A stretch of 64,000 nt of DNA from Nitzschia sp. DOCU1 (Eukaryota > Bacillariophyta > Bacillariophyceae > Bacillariales > Bacillariaceae): assembly GCA_951394045.1 (NCBI GenBank), contig OX595986.1, positions 372,001 through 436,000 on the forward strand, given 5' to 3'. The notes under the pieces are model-generated. The model was not told the origin of the DNA, made no database searches, and worked only from the letters and a program-made list of their open reading frames with translations. Positions 29,696 to 39,653 of this stretch are shown in pieces; position 1 is the stretch's first letter; each line of letters begins with the position of its first letter. The translations under genes were made by a program, and so were the position numbers.

Positions 29696-31441
29696 ATGTC
29701 TATTGAAAAAGCTGTCGTCCAAGTTACCGTCATCGAAGGCAAAGACCTGGTTGCCAAGGATCGGAATTTGCTGGGGTTCGGTAAGAAGACCACCTCAGAC
29801 CCATTTTGCGAAGTGTACAAGTCCACCAACGATGGCAAGGAAACAAAAGTGGGAGCGACAAAGACACAAAAGAAGACGTTAAATCCACAGTGGAATCAGA
29901 CATTTGTGGTGGAATTTTTAGAGAAGGAATGCTCAAATTTGCGAGAGCCGACCGTCGTATTAAAGTTATTTGATCACGACAAGGTAGGCAAAAACGATGC
30001 CATGGGCACGGTGAGGATCCCACTGACTATCAAAAAGGGGCAAAAGCAACTGAAAATTACCGAGTGGTATGAAATTCCCAAAGATTCTGCCAAGAATGCC
30101 AAGGGGCAGTTGCATGTGGCGCTGGACATTTGTCTAGTGTATGCCAAGAGTTTAATTAGGGGGAACGAGTTTCCACTCAGCTGCGATCACATTCAAGTCG
30201 GATTAGCATGGGACATGTTGCCTGGACGGAAGGCGGTCGATCTAGATGTGTCCTCTGTTGCTATTGCCAAAGACGGGGGCAACGTTCTCATGTCCGAGAC
30301 GGTGTACTATGGGAATGTGGCCAATTCCAATGAATCCGTCCTACACAGTGGCGATGAACGAACTGGAGACGAAGACGGTGACGACGAAAAGATCACCATT
30401 GAATTACGTCGTGTTCCTGAAACTGTCTTGTGCATGTACATTGTATTGACGGTCGCAACACCCGACATGCGGATTCCCGATATTGAATCCACTACGTTGC
30501 GTGTTTACGATACCAAAAAGCAATGTACCCTCTGCAAATTCACTCCCGCCAGCAAAGCTCTCAGCAATAATGCTACTGCCATGTTTATGATCCGTCTTGC
30601 GCGTAAAAAACATGGGTCGGGATGGGTCTTGGCAACCATAGAAGATACACATCCAACGGCAAGGGATTTTGGATCGCTGATCCCATACCTCAAGAGTTAC
30701 ACGCGTGACTTGATTCCAACGATTGAAGTCGATCCGACAGAACGAGTAGCCATTATGCGCAAGGGTGGAAATGTTCGCCTGTCAGATTACGTCAAAGGCT
30801 CCAAGCTGCCGAGTTGCTTGACCTTTGGCTTAGCCTGGGATGTAACAGACGGAGTCAACATTGATCTCGACGCTTCCGCCATTTGTTTAGATTCCGATCT
30901 GAAACTTGTCGATTTGGTCTGTGGTAAAAAGAAGCTGCAGTCAAGTGACGGATCTATTCGTCATCAAGGAGACGAACGGGAAGGCGATGAAATTGGAGAC
31001 GACGAAAAATTGGACGTTACCCTGAGCCTGGTCGCACCCAATGTTCATTACATTGCATTTATCATCAATTCCTACAGTGGACAGGAACTCGACGACGTTG
31101 CTCGAGCATCGTGTCACTTGTTTGAGCCATCAACAGGTGTGGATGTTGCCACGTATGCCATGACGAATGACCAGTCCTTGGATGGCCACACCGCGCTTTT
31201 GGTCGGTTGCCTGTATCGGGGAGATGGCGACGGCTGGGGTCTTTTCATTATTTCGGAAGCAGCCATGGGAAAGAAGGCCAAGGAAAATGTAGAGGACCTG
31301 CAGAATTTTTTGAGAAAAAATCGCCCAAAGGTTCCGCCAAGTAACAAGGGTGATGTGGCCATTAAAAGTCAGATGCCGACGGTTGTTCCACTGGCTGTAC
31401 TTGACGGCGAGATTGATCTCGGAGATAGCATGTACGGATAA
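29696..31441 (+). CDS. C2 domain fused to two TerD domains
   Basis: The 581-residue single-exon protein has three parts. Residues about 5-145 are a C2 domain (VTVIEGKDLVAKD, SDPFCEVY, NPQWNQTF, LKLFDHDKVGKND), with the Asp residues for Ca2+ kept. Residues about 165-330 and 370-535 are two TerD-type domains: AWD...VDLDVSSVAIAKDG and HSGDERTGDEDGDDEK in the first; AWDVTDGVNIDLDASAICLDSD and HQGDEREGDEIGDDEKLDV in the second. TerD domains bind Ca2+ and are best known from bacterial tellurite-resistance and stress gene clusters. Fusion to C2 suggests a soluble Ca2+ sensor that moves to membranes, which is inference. A link to tellurium is not implied. Both TerD copies look intact. Confidence 0.85.
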   Translation: MSIEKAVVQVTVIEGKDLVAKDRNLLGFGKKTTSDPFCEVYKSTNDGKETKVGATKTQKKTLNPQWNQTFVVEFLEKECSNLREPTVVLKLFDHDKVGKNDAMGTVRIPLTIKKGQKQLKITEWYEIPKDSAKNAKGQLHVALDICLVYAKSLIRGNEFPLSCDHIQVGLAWDMLPGRKAVDLDVSSVAIAKDGGNVLMSETVYYGNVANSNESVLHSGDERTGDEDGDDEKITIELRRVPETVLCMYIVLTVATPDMRIPDIESTTLRVYDTKKQCTLCKFTPASKALSNNATAMFMIRLARKKHGSGWVLATIEDTHPTARDFGSLIPYLKSYTRDLIPTIEVDPTERVAIMRKGGNVRLSDYVKGSKLPSCLTFGLAWDVTDGVNIDLDASAICLDSDLKLVDLVCGKKKLQSSDGSIRHQGDEREGDEIGDDEKLDVTLSLVAPNVHYIAFIINSYSGQELDDVARASCHLFEPSTGVDVATYAMTNDQSLDGHTALLVGCLYRGDGDGWGLFIISEAAMGKKAKENVEDLQNFLRKNRPKVPPSNKGDVAIKSQMPTVVPLAVLDGEIDLGDSMYG

Positions 31442-32424
31442 CGAGGATATTGATCGTGTGGCTGCATCGTGATAGAACACGGGTAATAAGTCTACTCTAC
31501 TCTAGTAGTGAGATCGAGCGAACAATTTCACAGCCCGCCTATGATTCTACTTGTTGTACACTATGCATTTTGCCTTCGATATAGACTTCTCTAGTGACTT
31601 CATGCTAATACTCTGCAGTAGAGATCGAATATTGTCTATCCAAGCTATCACTCTCACCACTAGTACTGACGACAATGACCAGGTCCTCACATATTCGCAT
31701 TGTCCCACATGATGATGATGAACACAACGCGGAAGAGTACTATCATCATAGTAGTTCGGTGTTTGGGATCAGTCCTCCGCCTAAGTAGATAGTAGAATGG
31801 TGAAAGGTATAGTACATTGGGCAGAACAGTATCGTAGACCGATAGTACCTGATAGTGTACAGGTACGGTGCGACAATTGACGATCGAGCATAGCAGCAAA
31901 CTGTCATGGAAATGTAACCATGCGCCTCCCTTTGTCTGTAATTCCAGAGCGCGCAGCGATAGCATGGAACCGGGAGTCATCCAAGAACCCCCTCGACGAT
32001 TTCTTCTTCATCATCCCGGTATTTTTCAAATCACGGTTATGCCACATGCTACATTTAACGTAAAACATCCCCAGCAGGCACCATACCCAGTTGGGGCACA
32101 TTTCAAATTGCGTGAACCATTGTTCCCTAGCGCGTAGAATGTATGTGAGCGAAATCCCTCTATGCATAAGAACGAAGATCGATGATAACCCTGATGATGC
32201 CAACAAATGCATTTTATTAAGGCAAGAATGCGCCTATTTGCAAAACGAGAACCAGTGTTCTTTCTGGACAATAAATGCAATCGATGCGACGGCGGATAAA
32301 CCGACACCCAAAGCGCGATATTTTCGAAATTGCATGAACGGTTCAGTGGTTGCCGTCGTTGCTCTTCTTCTTTCAACTCATAACTTTTGCACCTCGATCG
32401 CAGTAATCTCAAATACTTCTCACC
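31442..32424. other. Intergenic, nothing recognised
   Basis: Nearly 1 kb between the C2-TerD and symporter genes. It is rich in TAGTAG/CTAGTA words and short palindromes but holds no accepted gene. Confidence 0.4.
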
Positions 32425-34937
32425 ATGGTATCTGCAGAGAACCGCACCGGACTCTATGTGGCGGTCCCAGTCTACTTTGCCTTATTGGGGTTGGCCACCT
32501 ATTGGGCCTATCGCCGTATGGAGAACATGAACCATCAGGGGGTGAGCGACAAGGTGAGACATGACATGCGACGGCCGTGGAACTCTTGGTCAGTTTGGCA
32601 CTAACTTCATTGAAATTTAGCTCGCCGCCCACTACCTGGGAGGCCGTGACTTTGGCCCTCTCCTGACGGCAGGAACTCTTTTCGCCTCCCTGTTTTCGGG
32701 TTACACAGTCATTGGTAAGACGCTATCATCGAATATGATGTTGTTGCCTATATTTAGTTTTGAATGTTCTTTCGAAATAAGCCAATGACCACAAGCACCC
32801 ATGTCACATCGTTCGGGTGCTTGCTAGAGTTAACCTGCCGTGTCTCTGGGACGATGAAACTCACTCTGCCCACCCTTTCCCCCCGCTAGGTGTCCCCAAC
32901 GAAGCCTACGCTCTCGGATGGCTCTCGATCCGATGGATTCCAACGTTGATGGCCATCGTCACTGGTTATTATGGAACTGGCATGCGTCTTCGCAAGGCCT
33001 CTATGCTTCGCAATCACCAATCCCCTGTCGACTTTATTACCGATCGCTACCAGTCCCAATTGTTGCGTTACACGGTTGTGTTTTTGCAGGTCCTTCCGAC
33101 TCTGATCTACCTCGCTGCTCAAGTCATTGCCATCAAGGGAACCTTTAACTCAATCTTTGAGTTGGATCCTGATTCGAATTACCCAGTCATAATTATCATG
33201 GCCTTGATTCTGATCTTCGAATGGCTTGGGGGACTTAATAGTGTCGCTTTGACCGACGCCATCCAGGCACTTGTCATGGTCGTTTCCTTTATTATCCTTC
33301 CGTCAATTATTGCCAAGAATTTCGGGGGCTGGACGGCACTGGACCCTGAGACCTACCCAAAGCCTCAGTTCTACCAGACAATGTCGAAACAGTCCCAGTG
33401 GGGCTTTTGGCAGTTCTCCCTTATCAACTTTTCCTTTTTCACTCTTCCGCACCTTATGCAACGCACCTATGCCGCCAAAGACCTAAAGTCCCTTCGCATG
33501 GGGTATGCCGTGATGACCATAGGACCATGGTTTACTTCCTTGGTTGGAATCTACATGGGGACGATCGGAGTTTCAATACTTGCCGATGCCGATGGAAATG
33601 CCACCAGCCCTGCCAACGCTTTTGCCGCCATCTTGGAAGAGGTAATGAACCTGGGTGGTTTCGGCTTGGCAGCAGGGGTGATTGCAGTTACGGCTTCCCT
33701 CGCTGCCATTATGAGTACGGCCGACTCTCTCATCATCGCGATTTCTCAGTTGATCACGGTCGAGATTGTCTATCCTTTGAGGCCAGCTGCTTCCACGAGG
33801 GAGATTACATTGGTCGGAAAAGGAGTGTCACTCGTGTCCGTTGTTGTCGCTCTCGTTGTTGGTATCTTCTGGGATGAGGGCATTACTGATCTAGGTGCCA
33901 TTCAATTTGCCCTTTCCATGCAAGCTGTTCCACCCTTTTTGGTTGGTTTGTACGCCTACAATAAGAAGACTGATATTCACCCATGGTGTATGTCGTTCGG
34001 AGCAATGGCTGCGACTATTTTTGTGTTCATCTTCTACTTTTCATACGTGAAGAAAGTAGAGGGAGCCTTGCCCATCAACCCAGGAGTGGTTGGGTTCGTT
34101 TTTCAATTCGTTTCCGCCATTGTTCTCGAAGCTGGTCGCCGTCTTGTGGGCGGGGCGGAGGCCACCAAGGATCTCGAATATTCGCTTTCCAAGAAGGATG
34201 ATGATACGGAAAATGAGGAGGAAATGCAGCTTCTTTACCCTGGACGCCCAGTGTGGGATGTCCCTAGGTTGGCACGTTTTGGTGAGCATTCCATTACCCC
34301 TCAGCTTTTGTGGAAATCCATGGAAGGCGTTGACGAGCCACTTTCTAATGCATGGTGGTGCTTCCTCATGTTCTTCGTCATTACAATAATCACCCCGCTG
34401 ACCTCTGAGCTCGAACCTCCTCTTGCTACCGCCGAAGACACCGGAAGCGCATTCTTGTATCCTCCGGCTGTAATTAATGGCCTCCCCTGGTGGGCATTCA
34501 AGGCGATCATATTGTGCCTGATTCCTACATCCTTGCTGCTGATCGCCATCTTCCGTATGCCCGACAATTTCCCCGTTGACGAAGAAAAGATTGAAAAGGA
34601 GGGTATCGATCCCGACTTGGTTGAAATGACCTTCGAAGAGATGAACAGGCGTGAATCATACGACATGACCAACACTGATATCAAGCGCCGACGTAGCTCC
34701 ATTGCGGCTACCATGAACGAATTGGGATTGTTGGTGGACAGGTCTTCCACGATGGAATTTAAGCCAACGCCAAGCCAGCGCAAGTTGGCCATGCTTGCCT
34801 ATCCGAGTTCAAGAAGCTTTAGAACTAACACCAAAGACAGCTTCGTGAATAACCCGCAATTGAAGGAAGAAGAAGAGTCCCCATCTGACGACGCCGAAGA
34901 GGTTCCTGCTGTCCTCTCGGAAGTCCAGGAAGCCTAA
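32425..34937 (+). CDS. Sodium:solute symporter (SSS, SLC5-type), three exons
   Basis: Exons are 32425-32553, 32621-32714 and 32890-34937, with introns of 67 and 175 nt, giving about 756 residues. The first exon starts at CACCATGG and encodes the first transmembrane helix. Exon 2 gives LAAHYLGGRDFGPL...FASLFSGYTVI, and the junction restores GVPNEAYALGW, the usual SSS start region where Na+ and substrate sites form. About 13 hydrophobic segments follow, with GGLNSVALTDAIQ and LAAIMSTADSLIIAISQL in the family positions. A cytoplasmic C-terminus has several serines and acids. The family carries amino acids, sugars, urea or vitamins with Na+; this one looks like proline/pantothenate or urea (DUR3) types, but the substrate is not certain. 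Confidence 0.85.
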
Positions 34938-35500
34938 GGGCTTACTCCTTCTACTAAAAGTAGAGGCGAAAACACTGCTGGGTGCTCATAATTCCCTCCA
35001 CCCAAAAGAGCGATTGTTGAAGAATCCAGAGGAAAACAACGTGAGGATATCTCGTTCCATACCATACATGATGCTGTGTGCACGTTATTTAAAAGTGTTT
35101 GAAACTTAGTTTCTGCTAGCTACTAGTAACTAGTCTACCGGTAGAAGTCCAATATCGTACCAGGTACAGCGACTATGATGCCGACTGTTGATCTTCCATC
35201 CATCATTCTCTCTTCTACCGCTGCTTTAATAGTAGTAGAGAGGGGAGGAGGTTTGATAGTGTGTTCGCATTTCGGGAGATGAACTTCCCCCGTTAATACA
35301 CCCCCATTTTCCCCGTCATCGGTTGAAGAGCAGACAAGATCTTTCTCCTGCAGCGAGACGACCTCACACCGCCGAAAAGATTTTCGTCGAAGATGACCGT
35401 CGCATGGCATTATGGTTGCCTGCGAGCCATCGAAAGGTTGACATCCCATTGTGCTGCCAGTCTTTAGCGCGTATTTGGGTTTGACCCTCTACAGACAACC
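34938..35500. other. Intergenic with CTACCGGTAG at 35135
   Basis: No gene is accepted. CTACCGGTAG occurs at 35135-35144. It is the promoter side of the peroxiredoxin gene. Confidence 0.5.
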
Positions 35501-36368
35501 ATGAAGTTGATTATTGGTGCGTTGAGGTTCCTTGTGTTCTCGACGACGATCTTTGGCACCTCCTCGGCCATCAAGGTGGGAGATTCAATCCCCGCCAATG
35601 TGGACTTGCATTTCGGATTTCCACCCGAACGCGTCAATGTGAAGGAACGAGTGGCTGGAAAGAACGTCATCTTGCTGGGCTTGCCAGGGGCGTTCACCCC
35701 CACATGATCGACGCGCCGTAAGTAGTAAAAATTTGGATGTCATCTACACTTCGTATTCTCACATTGAGACGTGTTCCATATCACAGAGGGTAAGTGTTTT
35801 GCATGTACTGCTGGAAATAGCGACGGGCTTTGGAATCCCCATCGTCGGCAGGAAGTCCCATGCACTAACCCCATCTTCTCCCGTATGACGAAAAGTTCCC
35901 GGATACCTGGCTAAATTGGACGCTTTGAAAGACGTGGGAGTTGACGAAATTTTGATTTATTGCGTTAATGACGGTGCTGGTAAGGCAATATGGGGTCGCA
36001 CATTTCGTGAAGGTTGAAAAAGTGTCAATTGACCGCGTGGTTGCTTTCTTTTGGTTTCTGTTATAGTTATGCAAGCTTGGGGGGAATCTCAAGGAATTCC
36101 CTCCGATTCCATCATCAAGCTCATGGGGGATCCCTATGCAGAACTTACCGAGAAGTTGGAAATGGAACTGCAACATCTGGGCCCAAAGGAGAAAGGTCTG
36201 GTAAACCGATGCAAGCGATTCGCCCTGTACATTGTAGATGGAATTGTGAAAATTGTGCGGGTGGCCGAACGCGACGATGATCCTGCCGGTGATGACTTCC
36301 CCGACGACACCTTGGCGGAAGCGATGATCGACGCCATTAAGGCCCTGCGGGCCAAGGATGAGCTTTAG
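35501..36368 (+). CDS. Peroxiredoxin (Prx5/type II) with TGA at the peroxidatic cysteine: probable selenoprotein
   Basis: Exons are 35501-35717, 35787-35789 (a 3-nt microexon), 35896-35979 and 36067-36368, giving about 201 residues if TGA is read. The start ATG is followed by a signal peptide (MKLIIGALRFLVFSTTIFG). Then comes IKVGDSIP...NVILLGLPGAFTPT. The next codon, at 35705-35707, is TGA, exactly where type II peroxiredoxins have the peroxidatic Cys of TPxC. The frame stays open afterwards: STR, then QVPGYLAKLDALKDVGVDEILIYCVNDGAVMQAWG, then a typical C-terminal half. Cys in IYC may be a resolving-type residue. Reduction of peroxides by a selenocysteine is the likely role. A nonsense-mutated pseudogene is the alternative. 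Secretory or plastid location is inferred from the signal. Confidence 0.75.
35705..35707 (+). other. In-frame TGA, probable selenocysteine codon
   Basis: The TGA lies between ACA (Thr) and TCG (Ser) in GAFTPT-x-STR. In the family the residue here is the catalytic cysteine. A Cys codon TGC or TGT differs from TGA by one base. The rest of the gene is open across four exons. Confidence 0.7.
35787..35789 (+). other. Apparent 3-nt microexon AGG
   Basis: The three bases lie between a strong acceptor (ATATCACAG) and a strong donor (GTAAGTG). They make the codons CAG and GTT with the flanking exon ends (C at 35717, TT at 35896). This restores STR-Q-VPGY, the length seen between the catalytic residue and the P-G motif in the family. 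Skipping it also keeps the frame but gives STR-L-PGY, one residue short. Confidence 0.5.
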
Positions 36369-36792
36369 TTCATCTATGGTGCTTACTCGAAACGTTGCGG
36401 TTGGAGTCGTCGTCGCGACGAGCCGTTGGATCCATTAGCCTGGAATGACGTCCTCTAAGAGCCAATGTGGCGCTAGAAGACTGACAGAGTTCGGCATTTT
36501 CACCAGATTCAATCGACAGCAACAAAAGTGTATTCAAAGCGTCCTGTTGTCTAGTCATTGAAGGCGGGAATCCGGACTGGGATGGATTTTGGGACTCGTG
36601 GTTGGCGGTCGACTTTCAAAGTGGGAAGAGAGTGTACGCGAGTGTAGAGTTGCAACTACAAACTACTAGCAGAGCAATATGATACTTTATAGTTCTAGTT
36701 TACAGATAAATGCCCTTCCATGACATTGATAGCTTTGGCCGCGGGTTAGGCTACCGTTGTTATCCCCCACAGAGACTTATACGGCCGGGCCG
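36369..36792. other. 3' flank between convergent genes, SECIS candidate
   Basis: This lies between the peroxiredoxin stop and the minus-strand gene's stop. It would be the 3' UTR of the peroxiredoxin. A possible SECIS stem is listed separately. A minus-strand 62-codon frame at 36370-36558 has no recognised product. Confidence 0.4.
36445..36484 (+). promoter_or_regulatory. Candidate SECIS element of the peroxiredoxin
   Basis: An ATGA at 36445-36448 and a TGA at 36482-36484 could form the non-Watson-Crick core. Between them GTCCTCT (36450-36456) pairs with AGAAGAC (36475-36481) except for one C-A mismatch. AA follows at 36457-36458 and GCC-AATGT-GGC forms an apical stem. The helix is shorter than usual, so this is a weak candidate found by eye only. 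Confidence 0.3.
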
Positions 36793-37380
36793 TCAGTCTC
36801 GCAGGACGATACTAATAGGAGGGTTCATGACGCTGGTAGGGGATTTTCCGCCCAAACGAAGAGTACTTTTCGCAAGACATTTCCCAGTTGGGGTCAGAGT
36901 GCTTGACGATCCAATTGAACCAAACAAATCATTTTTCGCCAGAGCAGAAATGCGAGATGCCTGTTTGGTGTTTTGATCAAACTGATCCCAGGCAGCATTC
37001 AAGTTTCTGCCACCAGGTGCCTGGAATGATGTAAGCGTGGGAATGAAAGTATTATTTCGATAAGATGAACGGCATCTGGAGTCCACAAAAAGTGAGATAT
37101 CGCTCCCACTTCTCATGTTTCCAAACGCGTTTCGGCCACCTCGAGGCGGGCTTTGACCAGAGCGGTGCCGAGAAGGCGCCTTGAGAGACAAGTCACTGGA
37201 CGTCCGGGTCCATCGACATCCTCGTCCCTCGATATCCGACGTAGATCGAATACGCAGTGGATTCCTCTTTGCGTGATATGGTTGCTTGGGATTGTCTTGG
37301 ATGATTCTGGCTTGAAACGGGGATGCGCCCTTTTCTGTGAATAACAAACTTAAAAACGAGGACTGGGGGGATGCGTGCAT
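36793..37380 (-). CDS. Unknown protein with repeated R-x-x-S-D motifs
   Basis: The 195-residue open frame is basic and low in hydrophobic residues, with no signal peptide or domain. It contains three similar motifs: RIRSTSDIEG, RTSSDLSLK and RSGSDISLF, each a basic residue before S-D-(I/L). These resemble sites for basophilic kinases or 14-3-3 proteins. Related-looking RxxS(R/Q)DDL motifs occur in the genes at 62025 and 63551, but overall similarity is not evident. It might lack an upstream exon. Coding status is plausible, not proved. Confidence 0.4.
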   Translation of the reverse strand: MHASPQSSFLSLLFTEKGASPFQARIIQDNPKQPYHAKRNPLRIRSTSDIEGRGCRWTRTSSDLSLKAPSRHRSGQSPPRGGRNAFGNMRSGSDISLFVDSRCRSSYRNNTFIPTLTSFQAPGGRNLNAAWDQFDQNTKQASRISALAKNDLFGSIGSSSTLTPTGKCLAKSTLRLGGKSPTSVMNPPISIVLRD

Positions 37381-38717
37381 CGTGGAGTTATCTTCGGTTA
37401 CAGAAACGATGTCGATGGTGGATGTAGTGGCTTTGTGGTTTCAACGCAAGAAGCAAAACAGCTCTTGTTGTAAAGTTATGATAGATAGTGTGCCTTGGAG
37501 TAATCCTCTTTCAATTCGATTTGTGGGTACCACTCGTTCACCCGAAGGGCCGTCGATGCCATCATTGCTAAGCTTCGCTTTGTTGGATTGGTACAAATCC
37601 TACGCACACTTTCCGAAATTGATTATGTTAAATCTGATGATTCTGAAATTGGCATTAAATACTTAATGTACTCAAACTAGGATGAGCCCTTTATTCTTGT
37701 TCCGTCTGTTCCGTTTCCACAAATGATTCTGTCGCCTTCTGAAGATTGAGAAATTGATATTACTTACTTAAGCCAATCCAACTAGGTTCAACAATCGCCC
37801 GCATAGCATTCTGTGACATTTGTTTCGTTAGTATAAATTCTTGTTGGTCAAGAAACTGGCGATGTTTTGGATGCGTGACCGGCTAGATAAGGAATTTTGG
37901 AACTTCATTGATACTTTTATTGAAAGGAAATTGTTCCATTCTTTAGAGCCCCAAGTTGAGGATTAGAATTCGAGATCGCGGCGAACTAAATTTGAGCTTT
38001 TCGTCAAACCATAGTACCTGTCTAAAGTGAGCCTGTCCGATGGGTGTGTAATGACCGTTTTAAAGACTACCGGTAGGTAACAGACAAGTCGGGAGAGTGA
38101 GTCTGAGTCGTTGCTACGCACACAGGATCGTTCGATTCAGCATAGCCCCTTAAGCGGCGGGGATTGGAAGATGGGACGCTACTAGGAGCAATGGAGACAA
38201 ATCTAACTAAGAGGACGACCGAGGATTGTCTTGACTCGGGGACTTAGTAGATGCATCTACCGGTAGTAGATTGGCCGTTACACCAACAAACGTAGTAGTA
38301 GAAGCGAGAATTAACAACTGGCTAGTTCTTACTCCTAGTATTAGCAGCACCATGACGATGATGCTATCTGCAACTCTTGTTGTCGCTGCTGCAGGACCAC
38401 TCTTTCTGTTGCTTGGCCTCCAATTCCTGATGGTTTTCCGCCTTTGCTCTGTTTGAAAGATGAATCGGTGAATGACGAATCGTCGTGTCAGTATTTTCAT
38501 TCGTTATCTATCATGGATTTTACAACTACACTTCTTCGCTCGAAGGTTGTCGCTCCTTGCGTCAACCACGGGCATTAAGACTGGCATGGTGCTTCTGCCC
38601 TCGTAGACCACGAGATCGCCCCACATTCGAGTTATTCAGTACTGGTAGAGAGCGAAGAAGTTGTCGATTCGATTCATCTTTCCTGCCAACAACGCGATCT
38701 CTCCAGAACAGAGTAGT
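37381..38717. other. Long intergenic stretch with two CTACCGGTAG sites
   Basis: About 1.3 kb without a supported gene. It is AT-rich in the middle and contains CTACCGGTAG at 38067-38076 and 38256-38265, only 189 bp apart. Open frames here, such as 38207-38500 on the minus strand, match nothing. Confidence 0.45.
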
Positions 38718-39129
38718 TTACTCAGTGTCTTCCATTTTCATCATAAGGATTCGAGAGGTGTGTCCAGCGCTGGGAGACTCGTACGCTCCTCCCAACTTGT
38801 TCTCGAAATGCCAACCGTCCCTCTCTTTGTGGGCTTCCACAATCGCGCAGTCATGGTTGTCACAGTCCAAGAATAGTACCGATTCGGCGTCAACTCCTTG
38901 TCTGGCAAAATGCGAAACCGCGTTGGGGTCTGCATGATGGATGGCAAGTGCAAGAAGAAAGATACCATTAGAAAAATCTTGAACATTGATCTTGTAGTAC
39001 TCCGGCAAGCCAACTTTGACACCACTTACCAACGATATGAAGTTGTGTAGACGACTTGGGCGCTTGGAACAAAGGAGAAAAGGCGCTGGCGCCAGCGACA
39101 AAGACGAGAGACAAAAGGAGCTTCATCAT
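38718..39129 (-). CDS. Plastid-targeted protein with ASAF motif, unknown function
   Basis: The ATG at 39129 starts MMKLLLSLVFVAG-ASAF-SPLF, a signal peptide plus the ASAF transit motif that directs diatom proteins through the four plastid membranes. The first exon runs to 39030 (QLHIV). The rest is in another frame: GLPEYYK...DFSNGIFLLALAIHHADPNAV, then SVLFLDCDNHDCAIVEAHKERDGWHFENKLGG and a stop at 38718. Two junctions fit: a 52-nt intron (39029-38978, GTAAGT to CAAG) giving HIV-DFSNG, or a very short 16-nt gap (39029-39014) giving HIV-VGLPEYYK. The latter keeps a protein-like stretch but is shorter than any ordinary intron. No known domain was recognised. Confidence 0.55.
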
Positions 39130-39653
39130 GGTTCGTGATAGACTAAATTCGAAAGTTACAGAAAAAGTGGAACAAAAAATGCTATTCGGGGTGAGTAGGC
39201 AGCTGGTTGTCAAGGTGGATGCCGATAAATAGAAAGATGAAGTTCTACTTTCTTGTCCCGTGAACTGGGTAGGCGCCGAGAAAGTTGCGATCGATGAGAG
39301 ACGCATGCGTTGAATTGATTGGTCGTCGGCGGTATCTTTGCCATCTTGATGTCATTCCAACATCCTCAATCAGCGAGGGGCGCGCGCTTTTTCCTTCAAG
39401 AAAAGGTGCCGACGTCAGCAAAGAACTCCAGAGAAAGGTGTAAAAAAAGATCTGTCTGTGTGGCTGGACAAATAGGTGTGGAAAACCCGGATCTTGCATG
39501 TGGGGGAAACGCACGCGGACATTATCCAAAGAACAATCGTTTTCCTCCATCCACAACCCCATGAACAACCCACAACTCTACCGATTGACATGATCCAGCC
39601 TCCCAAACGCTCACTACCGATATGGATTGTTCGACGAGAAGGAGGTTGTCGCC
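39130..39653. other. Divergent promoter region
   Basis: The 524 bp separate the plastid-targeted gene (minus) from the inositol-monophosphatase-like gene (plus) and should hold both promoters. No repeat or gene was recognised. Confidence 0.45.

Noticed and set aside
35501..35707. Peroxiredoxin read as a 68-residue protein ending at TGA
   Set aside because: The frame and family motifs continue after the TGA through three further exons.
36370..36558. 62-codon minus-strand frame in the peroxiredoxin 3' flank
   Set aside because: It is antisense to the likely UTR, short and without similarity.
38207..38937. Frames on both strands, one with a hydrophobic stretch
   Set aside because: They overlap each other, lie in AT-variable spacer and match nothing.
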